Below are positions 1-11,455 of a DNA stretch of 64,000 nt, piece by piece. The notes below the pieces were generated by a model. The model was not told the DNA's origin. It saw only the letters and a program-made list of their open reading frames with translations, and did no database searches. Where the stretch lies: NCBI GenBank assembly GCA_021613375.1, contig CM038703.1, forward strand, positions 18,102,694 through 18,166,693, in the 5' to 3' direction. A program made the translations under genes and the position numbers. This DNA is from Megaleporinus macrocephalus (taxonomy: Eukaryota > Chordata > Actinopteri > Characiformes > Anostomidae). The first letter of the stretch is position 1. Each line of letters begins with the position of its first letter.

Positions 1-361
1 TCAGGCAATGTTTTCTAAGCCATTTCTTTTCATTGTGCTGAGCTTTAAGAGGCATCAAACATTTCAGACATTTGGTTTCTTTCACCGCATGGAGTATGAA
101 GTTGACAGAATGTGTCATCTTACATATTACTCCTTTAAACCAGTTCTGAATCCACTGCCCTCCAACTGGTAGTTTTGCAGGGCCAGACACGATCTTGTCA
201 GGAGAATGCTGGGGGGGAATCTCTTAAACGAAAAACCCAACCCAAATTCCTGTAGTTCAAATTTAGCTCAACCTTTTTCCTTCACCCACTCAGTTTGCCT
301 GTTCCATAATGATTCCTTCACTGAGGTGAGAATTTTGTTTGGCACCTATCAGAAGCATGCA

Positions 362-362
<1 letters not shown>

Positions 363-443
<81 letters not shown>
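363..443. repeat. (TA)n microsatellite
   Basis: About 40 uninterrupted TA units. The Tyr/Ile reading frame through it is an artefact of the repeat. Confidence 0.98.
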
Positions 444-446
<3 letters not shown>

Positions 447-1021
447 TTATATGCATGTTCACCAATTATATGTACGGGATCCTCCAAGGCATTTTTTGGC
501 ATGGCAGGTTGAAATAGAGGGGCTTCATCAACAAACAAGTACATATGTATAATAACAGAAAGAGATTCAACACCGAGAATATATGCCCTAATAAGCAAGA
601 AATGTGATATTTTTTACTGATATTTGTATTTGCTAGTACATACTTGAAGAGAACAACATCCTCTGGTCATCTCTCTAATACCAACACTGATTACCATGAC
701 TTTCCAGCTTACAGTAATTCACTCTGAGACAGTAGTTAGAAAATTCACTTTTACATACATGGATACTCAGGATATATATGTATGTTAGCCACTTTGGTGA
801 AAACACCTAACCCTTCTTCAGGAGCCTCAGTCTTGAGCATCAACTACGAAATGCCAAGGTTAGCGTCCAGAATGCATAAATATTCCGTTCAGTGGAGCAT
901 TGTATTGTAACTTCTTACAAAGCATAACATCACAATCAAACCTGTCCTCAATAATAGTAATGTTGTCAATATATCTGTGTACTGCACTGTCCCACAAGTT
1001 CGTTAAAATCTTTCAGATTGC

Positions 1022-1027
1022 TTTATT
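1022..1027 (-). promoter_or_regulatory. Possible pdap1 poly(A) signal
   Basis: AATAAA reads on the minus strand only 14 nt past the pdap1 stop codon. If used, the 3' UTR would be extremely short. A more distal site in 1-1000 remains possible, so this is tentative. Confidence 0.3.
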
Positions 1028-1041
1028 TAATTAGCTCTGTA

Positions 1042-3817
1042 TTATTTAAGGGACAATGTATGAAGTCCTTTTGCTGCTGCCGCTGCCGCCTGTGCAGCTT
1101 CTTTTGCTGCAGTGGGGGAAAAACAGAACAAAGAAAAAAAACAATCAATAAAAATCAATTAATGAACACTTCAATAAGAGCAATGTCAGAGCAAACAAAT
1201 AGGTTCAACAGTTCTTTTACCTTTTCTTTCCTCGTCTTTTTTCCTCGCCGCCTCTTCACGTTGTTTTCGAATTATGGCAAGCCGGGCAAGGTCTGCTTTG
1301 GCTTGATCTGTCTTTCCTGCTAAATGCATCTTCATGTATCTTTCCTTGGCCTTTTGCTTTTCTATCTCCTCTCTGAAATGTTTAGCATGTGTATTGCATA
1401 TTAGGACATGGAACAAGACACATTTCACAAGTTTAGCTTATTAACTGAAACAATTGGATTTCATGAATTATATACCAACACAGCAAAATATGAACCACTA
1501 AGTATTAGCAGTGCTTACCTTTCTCTTCTAGAGAGCTGCTTGGGTCCCTCCAGTTCTATTTCTGTTACTTTCTTTGATTTCTGAGCAACACGATTAGGGT
1601 TTTCGATTTCTATCAAACCTTCCACACCTTTTCTTTTCTGTAACAAAAGATAAAAAAAACAATCAATCAAATGCAATGTTTTATACAACAATCTTCTGAC
1701 GCTAGAACATAATACAACACCTAAAATTGGCTTGGGAGGAAGACCTAGGCGTAATTTTTTCTGATGAGCAGTGGACTGAGGCACAGAAACAGGTTCTTTC
1801 ATGCTCAATATGTGCTAGGCATGAATTACTTCAGTTTATCTAAATTATCTAAACAAAATCCCTAACTTTTCACTTAGAGGCAAAACCAGTACATTTTATA
1901 TCTTATGGGACCCATTCTCAGAACATTTCAGTAATTTCAACCTAACTTGCCATGAGTGTGTAGAGATGGTATGAAGATGACTTATTAAAATCTCTGTTAA
2001 CTGCTTTTCTGTTGTTTTGTGAATGTATTATTCACTTAAAATATTTTATTTATTTATTTATTTTTTGCTTATTAATTTTAATTTTTACATCTTCCTTCTA
2101 TGGGCAGAACATTGTTGTCCCCATGAAAACATGAGAGTATAGACTACGATATATTTTGTTTGTATGTAAGAAACGTCTGTGTATTAAAAAGCCCCAAAAA
2201 ACAGAGTTTAAAGGGCAATGTTTGACTCAGGAGAAGGTCGGTTTGCCCCCCATTTTAAAATGGTCAGACTGACACAGCAGGCGTTTGAGACACTGTTGAC
2301 TGTGGCTGACAATTCTGTTGACAGAAGTAATACAATTCCTGAAAGCTGAAAAGGATGTTAAGATATTTTGATGTTATTTCTTATTTATAATAAAAAAAGA
2401 GTACAACAAGGGACTAGGCCTGTCACAACTATCACAAACTTCTGATCACAACTGTATAAGATAATCACTACTATTTTAGCTGTCCACAATTATTTCCCAT
2501 GCAAAGTATGAACCAGATGCATTGCTGGCTTAAGCCAGATCAAGGTAAATGTGATAAAACACAGGAAAGAAGAATTGTTGTTTGATAACGGGTATAGGTA
2601 ATGCTTTGGTGAGCTCTCACTGTAGACCCTTGTTAAACAGAGCACAGCATATGAGCTAACTAAGCAAAATAACTGATAAGCCAATTTTGCTGTTTTAGGC
2701 TTGTACTTTACAGCATCAAATAAACTAATTCATAAAATTCATCATTATTATTTACTTAAAAAATTCTAAATTTCAAAACAGAAAATACTCTTTTACAGAG
2801 AAAGTGCAATTTACAATTAACATTCGTCAGACACTAACGATGGAGTACCACTGTATGCTAAGGATTCAAATGTAAGCATTATAGATCATTCTAATCCTCT
2901 AACAATGATAGGGATCAGTCTCTAGCCCATTCTGCAGTAGAGACCATCAACCAAAGCAACAGTAACAAAGCCAGACCAGCTTTTTAATTTAACAATGGAT
3001 CAACAACAGCAATTATCAAGCCAAAACTTACTCCAGAGCCATCATCATCATCACTGTCCTCTGAGCCTGAACCTGCAAGTTTGTCCTCTGTTTGGTCATC
3101 ATCATTCACTGCTGCTCCTTCTTCTTCTTCATGCTGTAACATAACATAAATATAATATACATATGTCTGTGTGTCCAAATAGATATACCAAGCACACAGG
3201 TATCAGATATTAGGCATCACCTAATCTTAAAGAAAAGGCTTACTTTCTTTCGTTCCTTTTCAGCTTTCATTTGTGCGTCTATCTCTTCTGGACTTGTGTA
3301 TGTTCTCATTCGACCTTTATGTCCACCCTTTCTCCCTGAAAACAGAAAACAATGATCAAATACATACACTTGTGACAATACATGCTTTTGAGACTATAAT
3401 AAAGGATAATTACATTTTACACTGAAAAATGATTGAATAAGACAATGTAGAAATTGGTACAGTGGTAGGCTGTTGCTTCAAGTTGTCCATATATTGTTTT
3501 ATGTTTTTTGTATTGTTTTATATTGGTCTATATGTGTTTTGATTATATGACAACTTTATGTAAATAATGTGAGACAGGTAAGTGTGTGATGTCTAAATAC
3601 ACCTGTACCAAAACATGGTAGCGCAAGTGTGCATGACCCGTTGTGCTTCATAGTTAGATGCCTCTTTCGATAAAGCATACATAGTTAACACACTTTTAAC
3701 TTAAGGTAAAATAAAATACAACACAATAAATAGAATAAGCTAATTAAGAGCCAATAGGAAAGAAGCTAAACAGATGTGTAAATAACTGTACATATGCACG
3801 TGTGTATACAGAATGAC

Positions 3818-3880
<63 letters not shown>

Positions 3881-4249
3881 TCGAAATTATATGAACGTTT
3901 GTTAACATTAACATTTTATGTCACAACCTAGTACTGGAAACGTGCTCGTGTATTTCATGTGTTTATCCCACACAACGTGAGCGCCGCGCTAAAGAAAATG
4001 TGGCTGTACATGAAATATAATCGTAATCAGCCATATATATTAATGATCGGTGTGTCCGTAATACATATATAGATGACTAATCTGATGTAATGTCACAGTT
4101 TCTTCCACCAAAGCCGACATTATTTCAGATAAACGTCAATCACTCGGCTAGGCTACGTATTATAATAAGTATTAACCAGTTGTGTGACGCCTGTACCGAC
4201 TGTTCTAATGAGAGTCGAAGTGTGAAAGCACCTTACCTCCTTTAGGCAT
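1042..4249 (-). CDS. pdap1: pdap1: 28 kDa heat- and acid-stable phosphoprotein (PDGFA-associated protein 1)
   Basis: Six coding exons on the minus strand: 4249-4237, 3335-3244, 3133-3032, 1637-1519, 1372-1221 and 1106-1042. All have GT-AG borders and the frame closes at 543 nt, giving 180 aa (human 181). The N-terminus reads [20 protein letters not shown], the basic Gly/Lys/Arg start of this family. It is followed by an acidic stretch around residues 36-69 (HEEEEG, then [10 protein letters not shown]), the conserved [13 protein letters not shown] block near 73-85, and a long charged helix with [20 protein letters not shown]. An Ala-rich tail ends in LHTLSLK. The family is a soluble phosphoprotein reported to bind PDGF-A and to be a casein kinase target; nothing in the sequence proves this for the fish protein. 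The gene is head to head with bud31. The start is the only ATG that gives the conserved N-terminus, and it lies in a 13-nt first coding exon. Confidence 0.96.
3819..3877. repeat. (AT)n microsatellite in pdap1 intron 1
   Basis: About 29 AT units inside the first intron of pdap1, some 360 bp from the first coding exon. Confidence 0.97.
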
Positions 4250-4920
4250 GGTGGCGATAAAAGAAGCACAAACACTTCAACAAAAAGACAGAAGCGTTGG
4301 TTGTGATCACAGTTCCAGTTTTGACGACACAAAATGCTGTTAAGAATGTAAAGCTGCGTCTAAAGCTCGTTAGCTAGCTTAGTGGCTACCTTGCTATCAG
4401 TAAGTACCATATACGCGCCCCCGGCTGTAAGCGAAAACGATAAATTATTAAACTTTATGTAAGAGTAGATAACTACTGAGGACAATCCCGACCTTTTCTG
4501 TTCAAAATACAAAAATAAAAATCTGCCAACAACAAGAGTTAGGCTAGAAATTAATGAGGCAAGCTGCCATGCTATCGCATCTCAGACAGGCACTTACAGG
4601 ACACCTAACCTGATGCAATATACCAAAACAATGAGCAACAGGCTATGTTTACTCAAAAAGTTCTGTTCATAAACGTGGCAATGTGATGGTTTTGGGGTGT
4701 TTTTTTGTCAAATAACACAAATCACTAATATGTGTGGTATAATCTGTTGTGATTTTTAGGATGGGCAGCCCGCTTACGTATGTATCAGGACAGAGGTAAG
4801 CCCCCCACAGTGACGTAAACTTAGAGGGACAGTGAGAGTCGGGGGGGGATCGCTGTGGAGATTGAGCTACAGAAACGAGATTTTCTCCGTTTCGTTTAAT
4901 AAATATCGTGTTTTAATACC
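4250..4920. promoter_or_regulatory. Shared pdap1/bud31 bidirectional promoter region
   Basis: The two start codons face away from each other across 671 bp, and this arrangement is also found in mammals. The stretch must hold both 5' UTRs and both core promoters. There is no clear TATA box at a fitting distance from either ATG. Short G-rich tracts lie upstream of bud31, around 4841-4850. Transcription start sites cannot be placed from sequence alone. Confidence 0.7.
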
Positions 4921-7074
4921 ATGCCTAAAGTTAAAAGGAGTAGGAAACCTCCGCCAGACGGTTGGGAGTTGATCGAGCCCACGCTGGATGAACTGGATCA
5001 GAAAATGAGGGAAGGTGAGTTCAGGCGTTTGGATTTTTCGCGAATATTTTTAGCCACGGAGCTAAACACGAAGCTGAGGCCGGACCTATTCGCCAAATCC
5101 TTATTCGAATTTACTAGTTCCACCTTAAATGGTGCAGAAGTTACATTTTGTCACCTCAGTTTGTACCATTTAAGATGAGTTTCCGTCCAACTCGCCATCA
5201 GTATGCTGGAAAAGCTCGACTGCATGCTTCCTTAAATTAGCTTCTTATTCGAATTGCCCGTTCCCCCTTAAATGGTGCAGCAGTTACATTTTAGCTCCTC
5301 AGACACATCTTACTTCAGGTTTGCGCTCAGTACCGGGTCCCTTTTAAGGTGGAACGGGTGAATTCGAACAAGAAGTTGGCGAATAAGACACCAGCTTAAG
5401 CTTCGAGAATTAAGCGGTTATTCCAGTTGCCATATAATTGATTTTCTGTTACTCGCATGTTATTTTTAATTTTATTTACAGCTGAAACAGAGCCGCATGA
5501 GGGGAAGCGTAAAGTCGAGTCTCTGTGGCCCATTTTCAGACTCCATCATCAGCGGAGCCGCTACATTTTCGACCTTTTCTACAAAAGAAAAGCCATCAGC
5601 AGAGGTACTGAGAAAGATGACCACTTATTAATGCCGGACGATACTAATATTCATTACAACGCTATTTTTCTCTGTGTCACGTTATATTAATTGATATTTA
5701 AGTTTGCATTTAAGGAGAATTCCACCGATTTTTTAAAATAATAATAATAATAGACTTTTCATTCAGGGTGCTTTGATGTGCAATGGTCAGATCGAGAGAA
5801 ACGTATTAAATCAGAATACTTCTAAAGATTTTTGAACATTTACTTAACAAAGTTATTAAATGTAAATTATTATAAATGTACTGCCTAATGCATGAAGGGC
5901 ATTTAAATAAAAAAAAATAAATACATTTTTTAATTCCACCTTTACCACTGTTTTATCAGTGACACCTATGCAACGCCAGATGATGTGTAGGTTCACTGAT
6001 CATTAGTTTTGTTTACACCCTGGTTTCTCTACATTAAACCAATATTTACATCTCGATAACTTAAACGTGCTAAAATGTTTAAAAATGTATTTTGCTTTCT
6101 GTAAGTACTTTCAGAGCACTCTTTTGTTCTCTTAAAATTACACCAGATATTTTAACGCCACAGCAAGTAATGTAACTAATGTTAACTAGGTCGCTACAGT
6201 TGTTGCTACAACGCTAACCATTCAATATCACAACTATTAGGAAACAAGACAAAACCTATTTGTTCTCCGAAACAGTATAAGAGATAATGTAACCTATCTG
6301 TCTAGCAGAAACAGAGCAACCTCCTCTTACCTGTCATACCTGTCTGCTCCTGGAGCTGAATTTAACTTTGTTTTTTCTGGGTCCTTTCGTTCCAGCTTAA
6401 ATGTAGCTTTAGTAACATTCTGGCATCTTTAGCTTCTTGTTCAGATTTTCAGGCTCTACCTTAAAAGGTGTAGCACTTCTATACTGGCATCTGGAAGTAA
6501 CCACTTTTAAGGTGAAACAGGAAAATACATATGTACTTCAGCCTTGCCAACTCTTGTAGGTCTCAATAATTGAAACACTTCACCATTAACTGTCTTAGGT
6601 TAAAAATTAGTTGTGTAATTGCATGGTTGGTTAATAACTATTAATTAACCTAAAGTAATTCTGCATTTGGTCCCCAGAGCTCTACGACTATTGTATAAAA
6701 GAAGGATATGCAGACAAGAATCTAATAGCCAAGTGGAAGAAGCAGGGCTACGAAAATCTCTGCTGCCTTCGATGCATTCAGACACGTGACACCAACTTTG
6801 GAACAAACTGCATATGCAGAGTGCCTAAAGGCAAGCTTGAAGTGGTAAGTCACCTTATTTTGACAAAGCTCATGAGCCCCTAACATTTATCTTTTGCCCC
6901 ACTTTGGGGGTTTTATACTGTATTAGCCTTGTTATAAACAGGCTCTATGATGATTAGCAATCACAGGCACTATAGCAGTCATGTCCAGCATGTTTAATAC
7001 ATTTAACATTTTATTCCCAACAGGGTCGTATCATTGAGTGCACTCACTGTGGCTGCAGAGGATGCTCCGGATGA
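4921..7074 (+). CDS. bud31: bud31: spliceosomal protein BUD31 (G10 homolog)
   Basis: Four coding exons: 4921-5014, 5482-5604, 6678-6844 and 7024-7074. All introns are GT-AG, and the total is 435 nt for 144 aa, the exact family length. The N-terminus [20 protein letters not shown] and the basic block [14 protein letters not shown] are near-invariant in BUD31. The C-terminal third is Cys-rich ([28 protein letters not shown]) and forms the zinc clusters seen in spliceosome structures. BUD31 belongs to the group of Prp19/NTC-related proteins of the activated nuclear spliceosome. Frames at the junctions are phase 1, 1 and 0. If intron 1 is retained, exon 1 reads on for 54 codons into repeat DNA and stops at 5178, so that product would not be functional BUD31. 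A poly(A) signal follows at 7283. Confidence 0.98.
5095..5385. repeat. Two MITE copies in bud31 intron 1
   Basis: Two related units occupy most of the 467-bp intron. The first runs from about 5095 to 5195. The second (about 5234-5385) has matching inverted ends: CTTCTTATTCGAATT at its left, and GAATTCGAACAAGAAG at its right, the near reverse complement. Both carry the shared core TTAAATGGTGCAG followed by AGTTACATTTT. The structure (terminal inverted repeats, no coding capacity, about 150 bp) fits a non-autonomous DNA transposon. The intron still keeps intact donor and acceptor sites. Confidence 0.75.
6380..6535. repeat. Degenerate MITE of the same family in bud31 intron 2
   Basis: This contains the family marks CTTCTTGTTC, CTACCTTAAAAGGTGTAG and, inverted, CTTTTAAGGTGAAACAGG. 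It is more diverged than the intron 1 copies. Confidence 0.6.
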
Positions 7075-7282
7075 TCAACATCTTCTGTGTCGCCAATTCT
7101 GGGATGTTAGGGCTCATAACATGTTGACATGTTTATTTTTTTCATGTTTCATGTTTATTTCATTCCAGATGGTTTGTGCTTGTAGAAATAGTCAGAATTT
7201 GTGTATTTTGTGAAAAAATCATTTTATTCATCTTTACATCACCGTTGAAATGTACTTTTTACTTTTGTTCCTCTTTTTGTAA

Positions 7283-7288
7283 AATAAA
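7283..7288 (+). promoter_or_regulatory. bud31 poly(A) signal
   Basis: A canonical AATAAA lies 209 nt after the bud31 stop codon, in AT-rich DNA. It is the first such hexamer downstream, which suggests a short 3' UTR. Confidence 0.7.
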
Positions 7289-7924
7289 AAAATTCAAACC
7301 TTCAATTACAAAACAACTTTGAGGGTTAAGAGTGATTTTTATATAAATCGTTTTTTTTTTTTTTTATAAACCTGTACAATATGGCCTTTTAGCATCACCC
7401 ATTGATTTACATATGTGCAGTAGATACATTGCAGGACATGACATGTCTAGCTGTTTTCTTACATTTGCCCAAGTGTGTGACACACAAAGTTGAAAACAAT
7501 TGAATTTTACATGTCCCCGTGCATCTGCTGGTGCGAACTTTGGAAAAGCATGTTGAGGAATATCCTTGCCTGTGCCACACTGCTGAAAATCTGAAATATG
7601 AAAGCATCTTCAGACAAATTAAATCAAACACATCAATTTTCTTGTTGCTTTATACAAAGATATTTAAGGGTTTGTGTATAAAGAGAAAAGTGGTTGCGGT
7701 GTGCATCTGCTTTTGTGTTTGATGAAATCCACTGTGTTGCAGTTCAGGAAACGATTGTTTGCGTTCAAAAGTCTTCAAAGTAAAAACAAATTTCAGCTTT
7801 TTATTTTTTTTTCTATACTGATACACTTCCCTATAAAATCCACCTTTCTAGAATGATTGATTAATGACAAATAGAGGTGTTCAAGTCAGCATGATACATT
7901 CTTTCTGATTCACTCTATACTTTG

Positions 7925-8095
7925 TTAGCCCCTTTTTACCCTGTTCTTTAATAGTCAGGACCCCTACAGGATCACAACAGATTTGGATGGTGAGTCATTT
8001 TCAGCACAGCAGTGACACTGACGTAGTGGAGTGTTAGTGGGTCCTTCATAGGCTAGCGACTGTACCAATGCTTATAAAACCCTGAAGAACTTACA
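7925..8095. mobile_element. Truncated copy of the long palindromic MITE
   Basis: It shares phrases with the fuller copy at 31.5-32.2 kb: CCCTGTTCTTTAATAGTCAGG, then a block with AGCAGTGACACTGACGTAGTGG. Only one arm is left. Confidence 0.6.
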
Positions 8096-9236
8096 ACATA
8101 CCACACAATATTTGTAAATATGAAAATTTATAAAAGTCCAGTTTTCCAAGAGTTGGGAAAGTGGATAGAGGGAAATGCTATTCATTTTTCAACTGAAGAG
8201 AAAAAGGAGAAAAGAGTATTTCTGGAAAAAAAAAAAGGTTACACCAAATATTTTGTTGTTAATGAAGCCGGCATTAGCGGCATTAGTGAGTTAGAAGCCA
8301 GCCAACCTGAGACCCCCCAAATTACCTGGGGGTATTTCACACCATGTTGCAAACAGTTACTTGAACTCAATAGCCAAGTAATAATGTAATATAAGGAATT
8401 CAAGAATGAAGTGTTTGTCTTCCAGTCTGTATCTTGTAGTGCATTTTGGGGCAAAAAATAAATCTGTGTGTATAAAAAAATGCTGAAATAACCAAAATTA
8501 TTTGCAGAAGATGTGAAACCATTTACTTTTGCAATTGACAATTTGTTCTGAGGTAACATATAAATTACATGAAGTATTAAGGAAATACAAACTAAAGCAA
8601 ACAAAGACTCCGCACTTTGGCAGAAGTAATGAATACATTCAACACAGTTTTACAGTTTTATATGATCTGTGCTGATATGCTACAGAGAACTGCATTATAC
8701 TTCGATACATCCAGTTCTATACAGTGGTGTTTGTGCCATACTTGTTAATTAGTTGCAATGATTTCAGAAACAAATGCCAAAACAAGTTTTATATTTATAT
8801 TATTTATTTTACATTTGTTTTTATATTAAACAGCGCATTCTGAGACTGTAATTGTCTTTTAGACAAAATATTCTTTCAATAGCCGATAGGTTTGTTTCAG
8901 ATCTTCATCATTTAAGCAATTTTTTTCGTAAAATGTGTTACAATTCAAGTAACAAGAGTACAAGTACTTTGTGGGGCTACCGTGTTTCCTCCTGTACCTT
9001 TTTTCTTTTTTTCTTTTTTTTTTACAAACAAAATGAAATAAAGTTGTCTGTGGACTCATGGTTTTAACCAGTGCTAGTGATTGTCTGGAAGAGTGTTGTG
9101 AGGCTCTGCCCGAGCCATTTTGTTTAATTCTTGCTTACAGAAGCAGGGCTGTGTACCAACACAGCACACACGCAAAACAGACAGTTAGCATTTTGCTAAA
9201 GACAGCATTATTGAGTGCTCAGATTTACCTTGAGGC

Positions 9237-9311
9237 GCCACGGTGATGATTTCATTCAGCAGACTTATTGGTAGGACACCTTATTTGGAAAAGCCTTACT
9301 CACTGAGTGGC
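9237..9311 (+). ncRNA. Candidate box C/D snoRNA
   Basis: A GTGATGA box C (9243-9249) and a CTGA box D (9303-9306) are bracketed by a perfect 5-bp terminal stem, GCCAC (9237-9241) with GTGGC (9307-9311). The total length is 75 nt, usual for the class. The internal C'/D' boxes are poor and I could not assign an rRNA or snRNA target. It lies outside any known intron, 2.2 kb after bud31, so the host transcript is unknown. It may be a chance match. Confidence 0.3.
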
Positions 9312-10357
9312 TTTAATTTAGAAAGGAAATCTTAAAGAATGCGCTAGAAGGCTGTGACAGAAAAAAGATGATGATCTTAAATGATCTTAACCTCGTAAGA
9401 CCTGGTAATTCATTTTTGTCCTCTGGAGGGGACCTGAGTCTCCAAAAGATATTTCAAAAACTTAATAAAGGTACTTTTCTAAAACCTGCCGTATAGAGAA
9501 CATCCTGGTCTTTCCAATAATGTATCTTGTGTTGGGGTGTTTCATTCACAACAGAAGTTCTGCCTTTTTGTAAATGGCTGCCTCTCAGTAACCACATCTT
9601 ATGGGAGCAAGAGAGATAAGCTGTCCAATAATACGCGTTAATTATGTTTCTAGAGCCTATAATTGATATGTTTTAGGAATACATTTTTTTGATGTCTTTC
9701 ATAGTGGACATTGGGACTTACTAAATCTGGCTGTATATAAAATTAATAATGTCACAGGTGACAGGAATTTGACAGGCAGAGAAAATGTAAATTCATTATT
9801 AATTTATTTGTAATTAATTACCCGTTTAATTTATTCCTAATTTATTACAAAACGTTACACAATTGTAAATTTACAAATAAAACATCAAGGTTTGGAGTGA
9901 TTAAAACTGGTTTAGCTAGTGTGCCTAAAAACTGCTTAAATCTAGATTTTTTTTTATCAGTCAAAGTAATGGTACCGTTTGGAATGGGTTATTTGTTCCT
10001 GTTTATGTTAATAAACAGTGCATTTTAAGTAATTCTTATACTGCCATAGGTGAAAATGGTTTCAAAATAGGTAAACAATGTTCGTTTACTCAGTTTTCAT
10101 TTACATTATTGTCTACGATTGAGCTTGGGCTGATGTTGTAGACGGGTTTTTGGTCTGATACAGAACAGGAAAAAAGAAATATGACATAAACAAAGTCCTG
10201 TTGTCCATTATAAAGGACATTCCATAAAAAATAACTGAAAATGTTTTTGAAAAAAAAAACACTATTACATTTTTTTTAATCTAGTAGACTTATTTTAAGT
10301 TGCAATTACTGAAATTCTCAAACTTTAGTCAAAAGTCGAAGGTACATTACAACTATT

Positions 10358-10359
<2 letters not shown>

Positions 10360-10428
<69 letters not shown>
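10360..10428. repeat. (TA)n microsatellite
   Basis: About 34 TA units upstream of cpsf4. Confidence 0.97.
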
Positions 10429-10430
<2 letters not shown>

Positions 10431-11455
10431 CAGGATTACCATAACTATGACTAGTTATAATTATTTATCAACAAATGTTTTCATAATAGAGATCTGTAAT
10501 ATTAACTCTGTCTAGTAAAGAAGCTCATTGTAGATATCTGTAATTCTATTAAATAGAACTGCGTTTTCAGTTTGAACAGTAAAAATTATTATTGGTGAAA
10601 AAATTATTTTACTAGTTAAAAGTACATTAGAGAAATTCTTATTCTTACTTATTCTAATCCTATACCCTATTCTAATTATTATTCTTACTATACATGTAAA
10701 GAGAGAGAGCATTACTTATAAAATATTTCACGAAAGATATAGATTTCATTTTTAAGTCATTTATTTATTTTTTATATTACGGTTTGTGTTGTGTTTTTAC
10801 AGAACGAGTTATGGGCAGTTTTAGGATACAATGGTCAAATCTGAGAGTCTGTGAACTGACAGCCTCTTTCATCCAAACGTGTTTCATTTGCTTTATCTGC
10901 TTGAACGAAGGGTTTTAAATCAATTGCAGAAATTCCGATGGCACTATTAGACTATTGATACTAGGTTATTGATACATATAAACCGTAGCATTAATACATA
11001 TCGAACGTCTTCTTAGATATTTAAACGTTTGTGCTGTTTAGTTAACAACAAACGAATCCCAGTTAGTTCACGATCCCGTCCACTCGTATTTGTAACCGTC
11101 CCCTATCCTCTCGATTGTGCCGTACTCGATTGCGCGTCCTCCTGGGTTAGCAGGGTTATGAGTGTGAGAGGAAGAAGTGAAGCGCGCTGCTGCTTTTTAT
11201 TAGCGTGGTCCGCCGGTTCTCCGCCTGTATTGTATGGTTTATTAAACTGTTTGTCTAAAGGGGGCTGTTTCAGTTGTCTATACATTTCAGCAGCTTCTCA
11301 CGTTGATCTAGAATATTAGTTAGAGTGGTATTAAGTTTGTCAGCTAACTAACACTTAGCATAGCATTTTAGCTAGCTAGTGGTGAACGAAGTTTTTTTTT
11401 AAACAAGTGAACTCTTGCTGTATGTTATTTAGCTGACAGGGTTAAAAACACAAAC
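10429..11455 (+). promoter_or_regulatory. cpsf4 upstream region and probable 5' UTR
   Basis: AT-rich up to about 11000, then less so, with scattered CpG and a GC-richer patch around 11070-11240, as expected of a housekeeping promoter. No TATA box is evident near the ATG. The transcription start cannot be fixed from sequence. Confidence 0.45.

Larger units (their letters stand above)
1..1041. other. pdap1 3' flank / possible 3' UTR
   Basis: This is non-coding AT-rich DNA downstream of pdap1 (minus strand), interrupted by a (TA)n microsatellite at 363-443. Apart from a possible long 3' UTR I see nothing in it. Confidence 0.5.
7289..10359. other. bud31-cpsf4 intergenic region
   Basis: No reading frame here resembles a known protein. 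It holds a truncated palindromic repeat (7925-8095), a candidate C/D snoRNA (9237-9311) and T-rich tracts. Short open frames here are chance. Confidence 0.6.

Noticed and set aside
206..517. Tyr/Ile repeat proteins at (TA)n tracts (also near 10300, 53813 and 59416)
   Set aside because: They are artefacts of TA repeats without any flanking coding signal.
6945..7023. Box C-like ATGATGA in bud31 intron 3
   Set aside because: No CTGA box D or closing stem follows before the acceptor, so it is not a snoRNA.
9368..9437. Second ATGATGA...CTGA pair just after the candidate snoRNA
   Set aside because: Spacing fits but the flanks do not pair, so there is no terminal stem.
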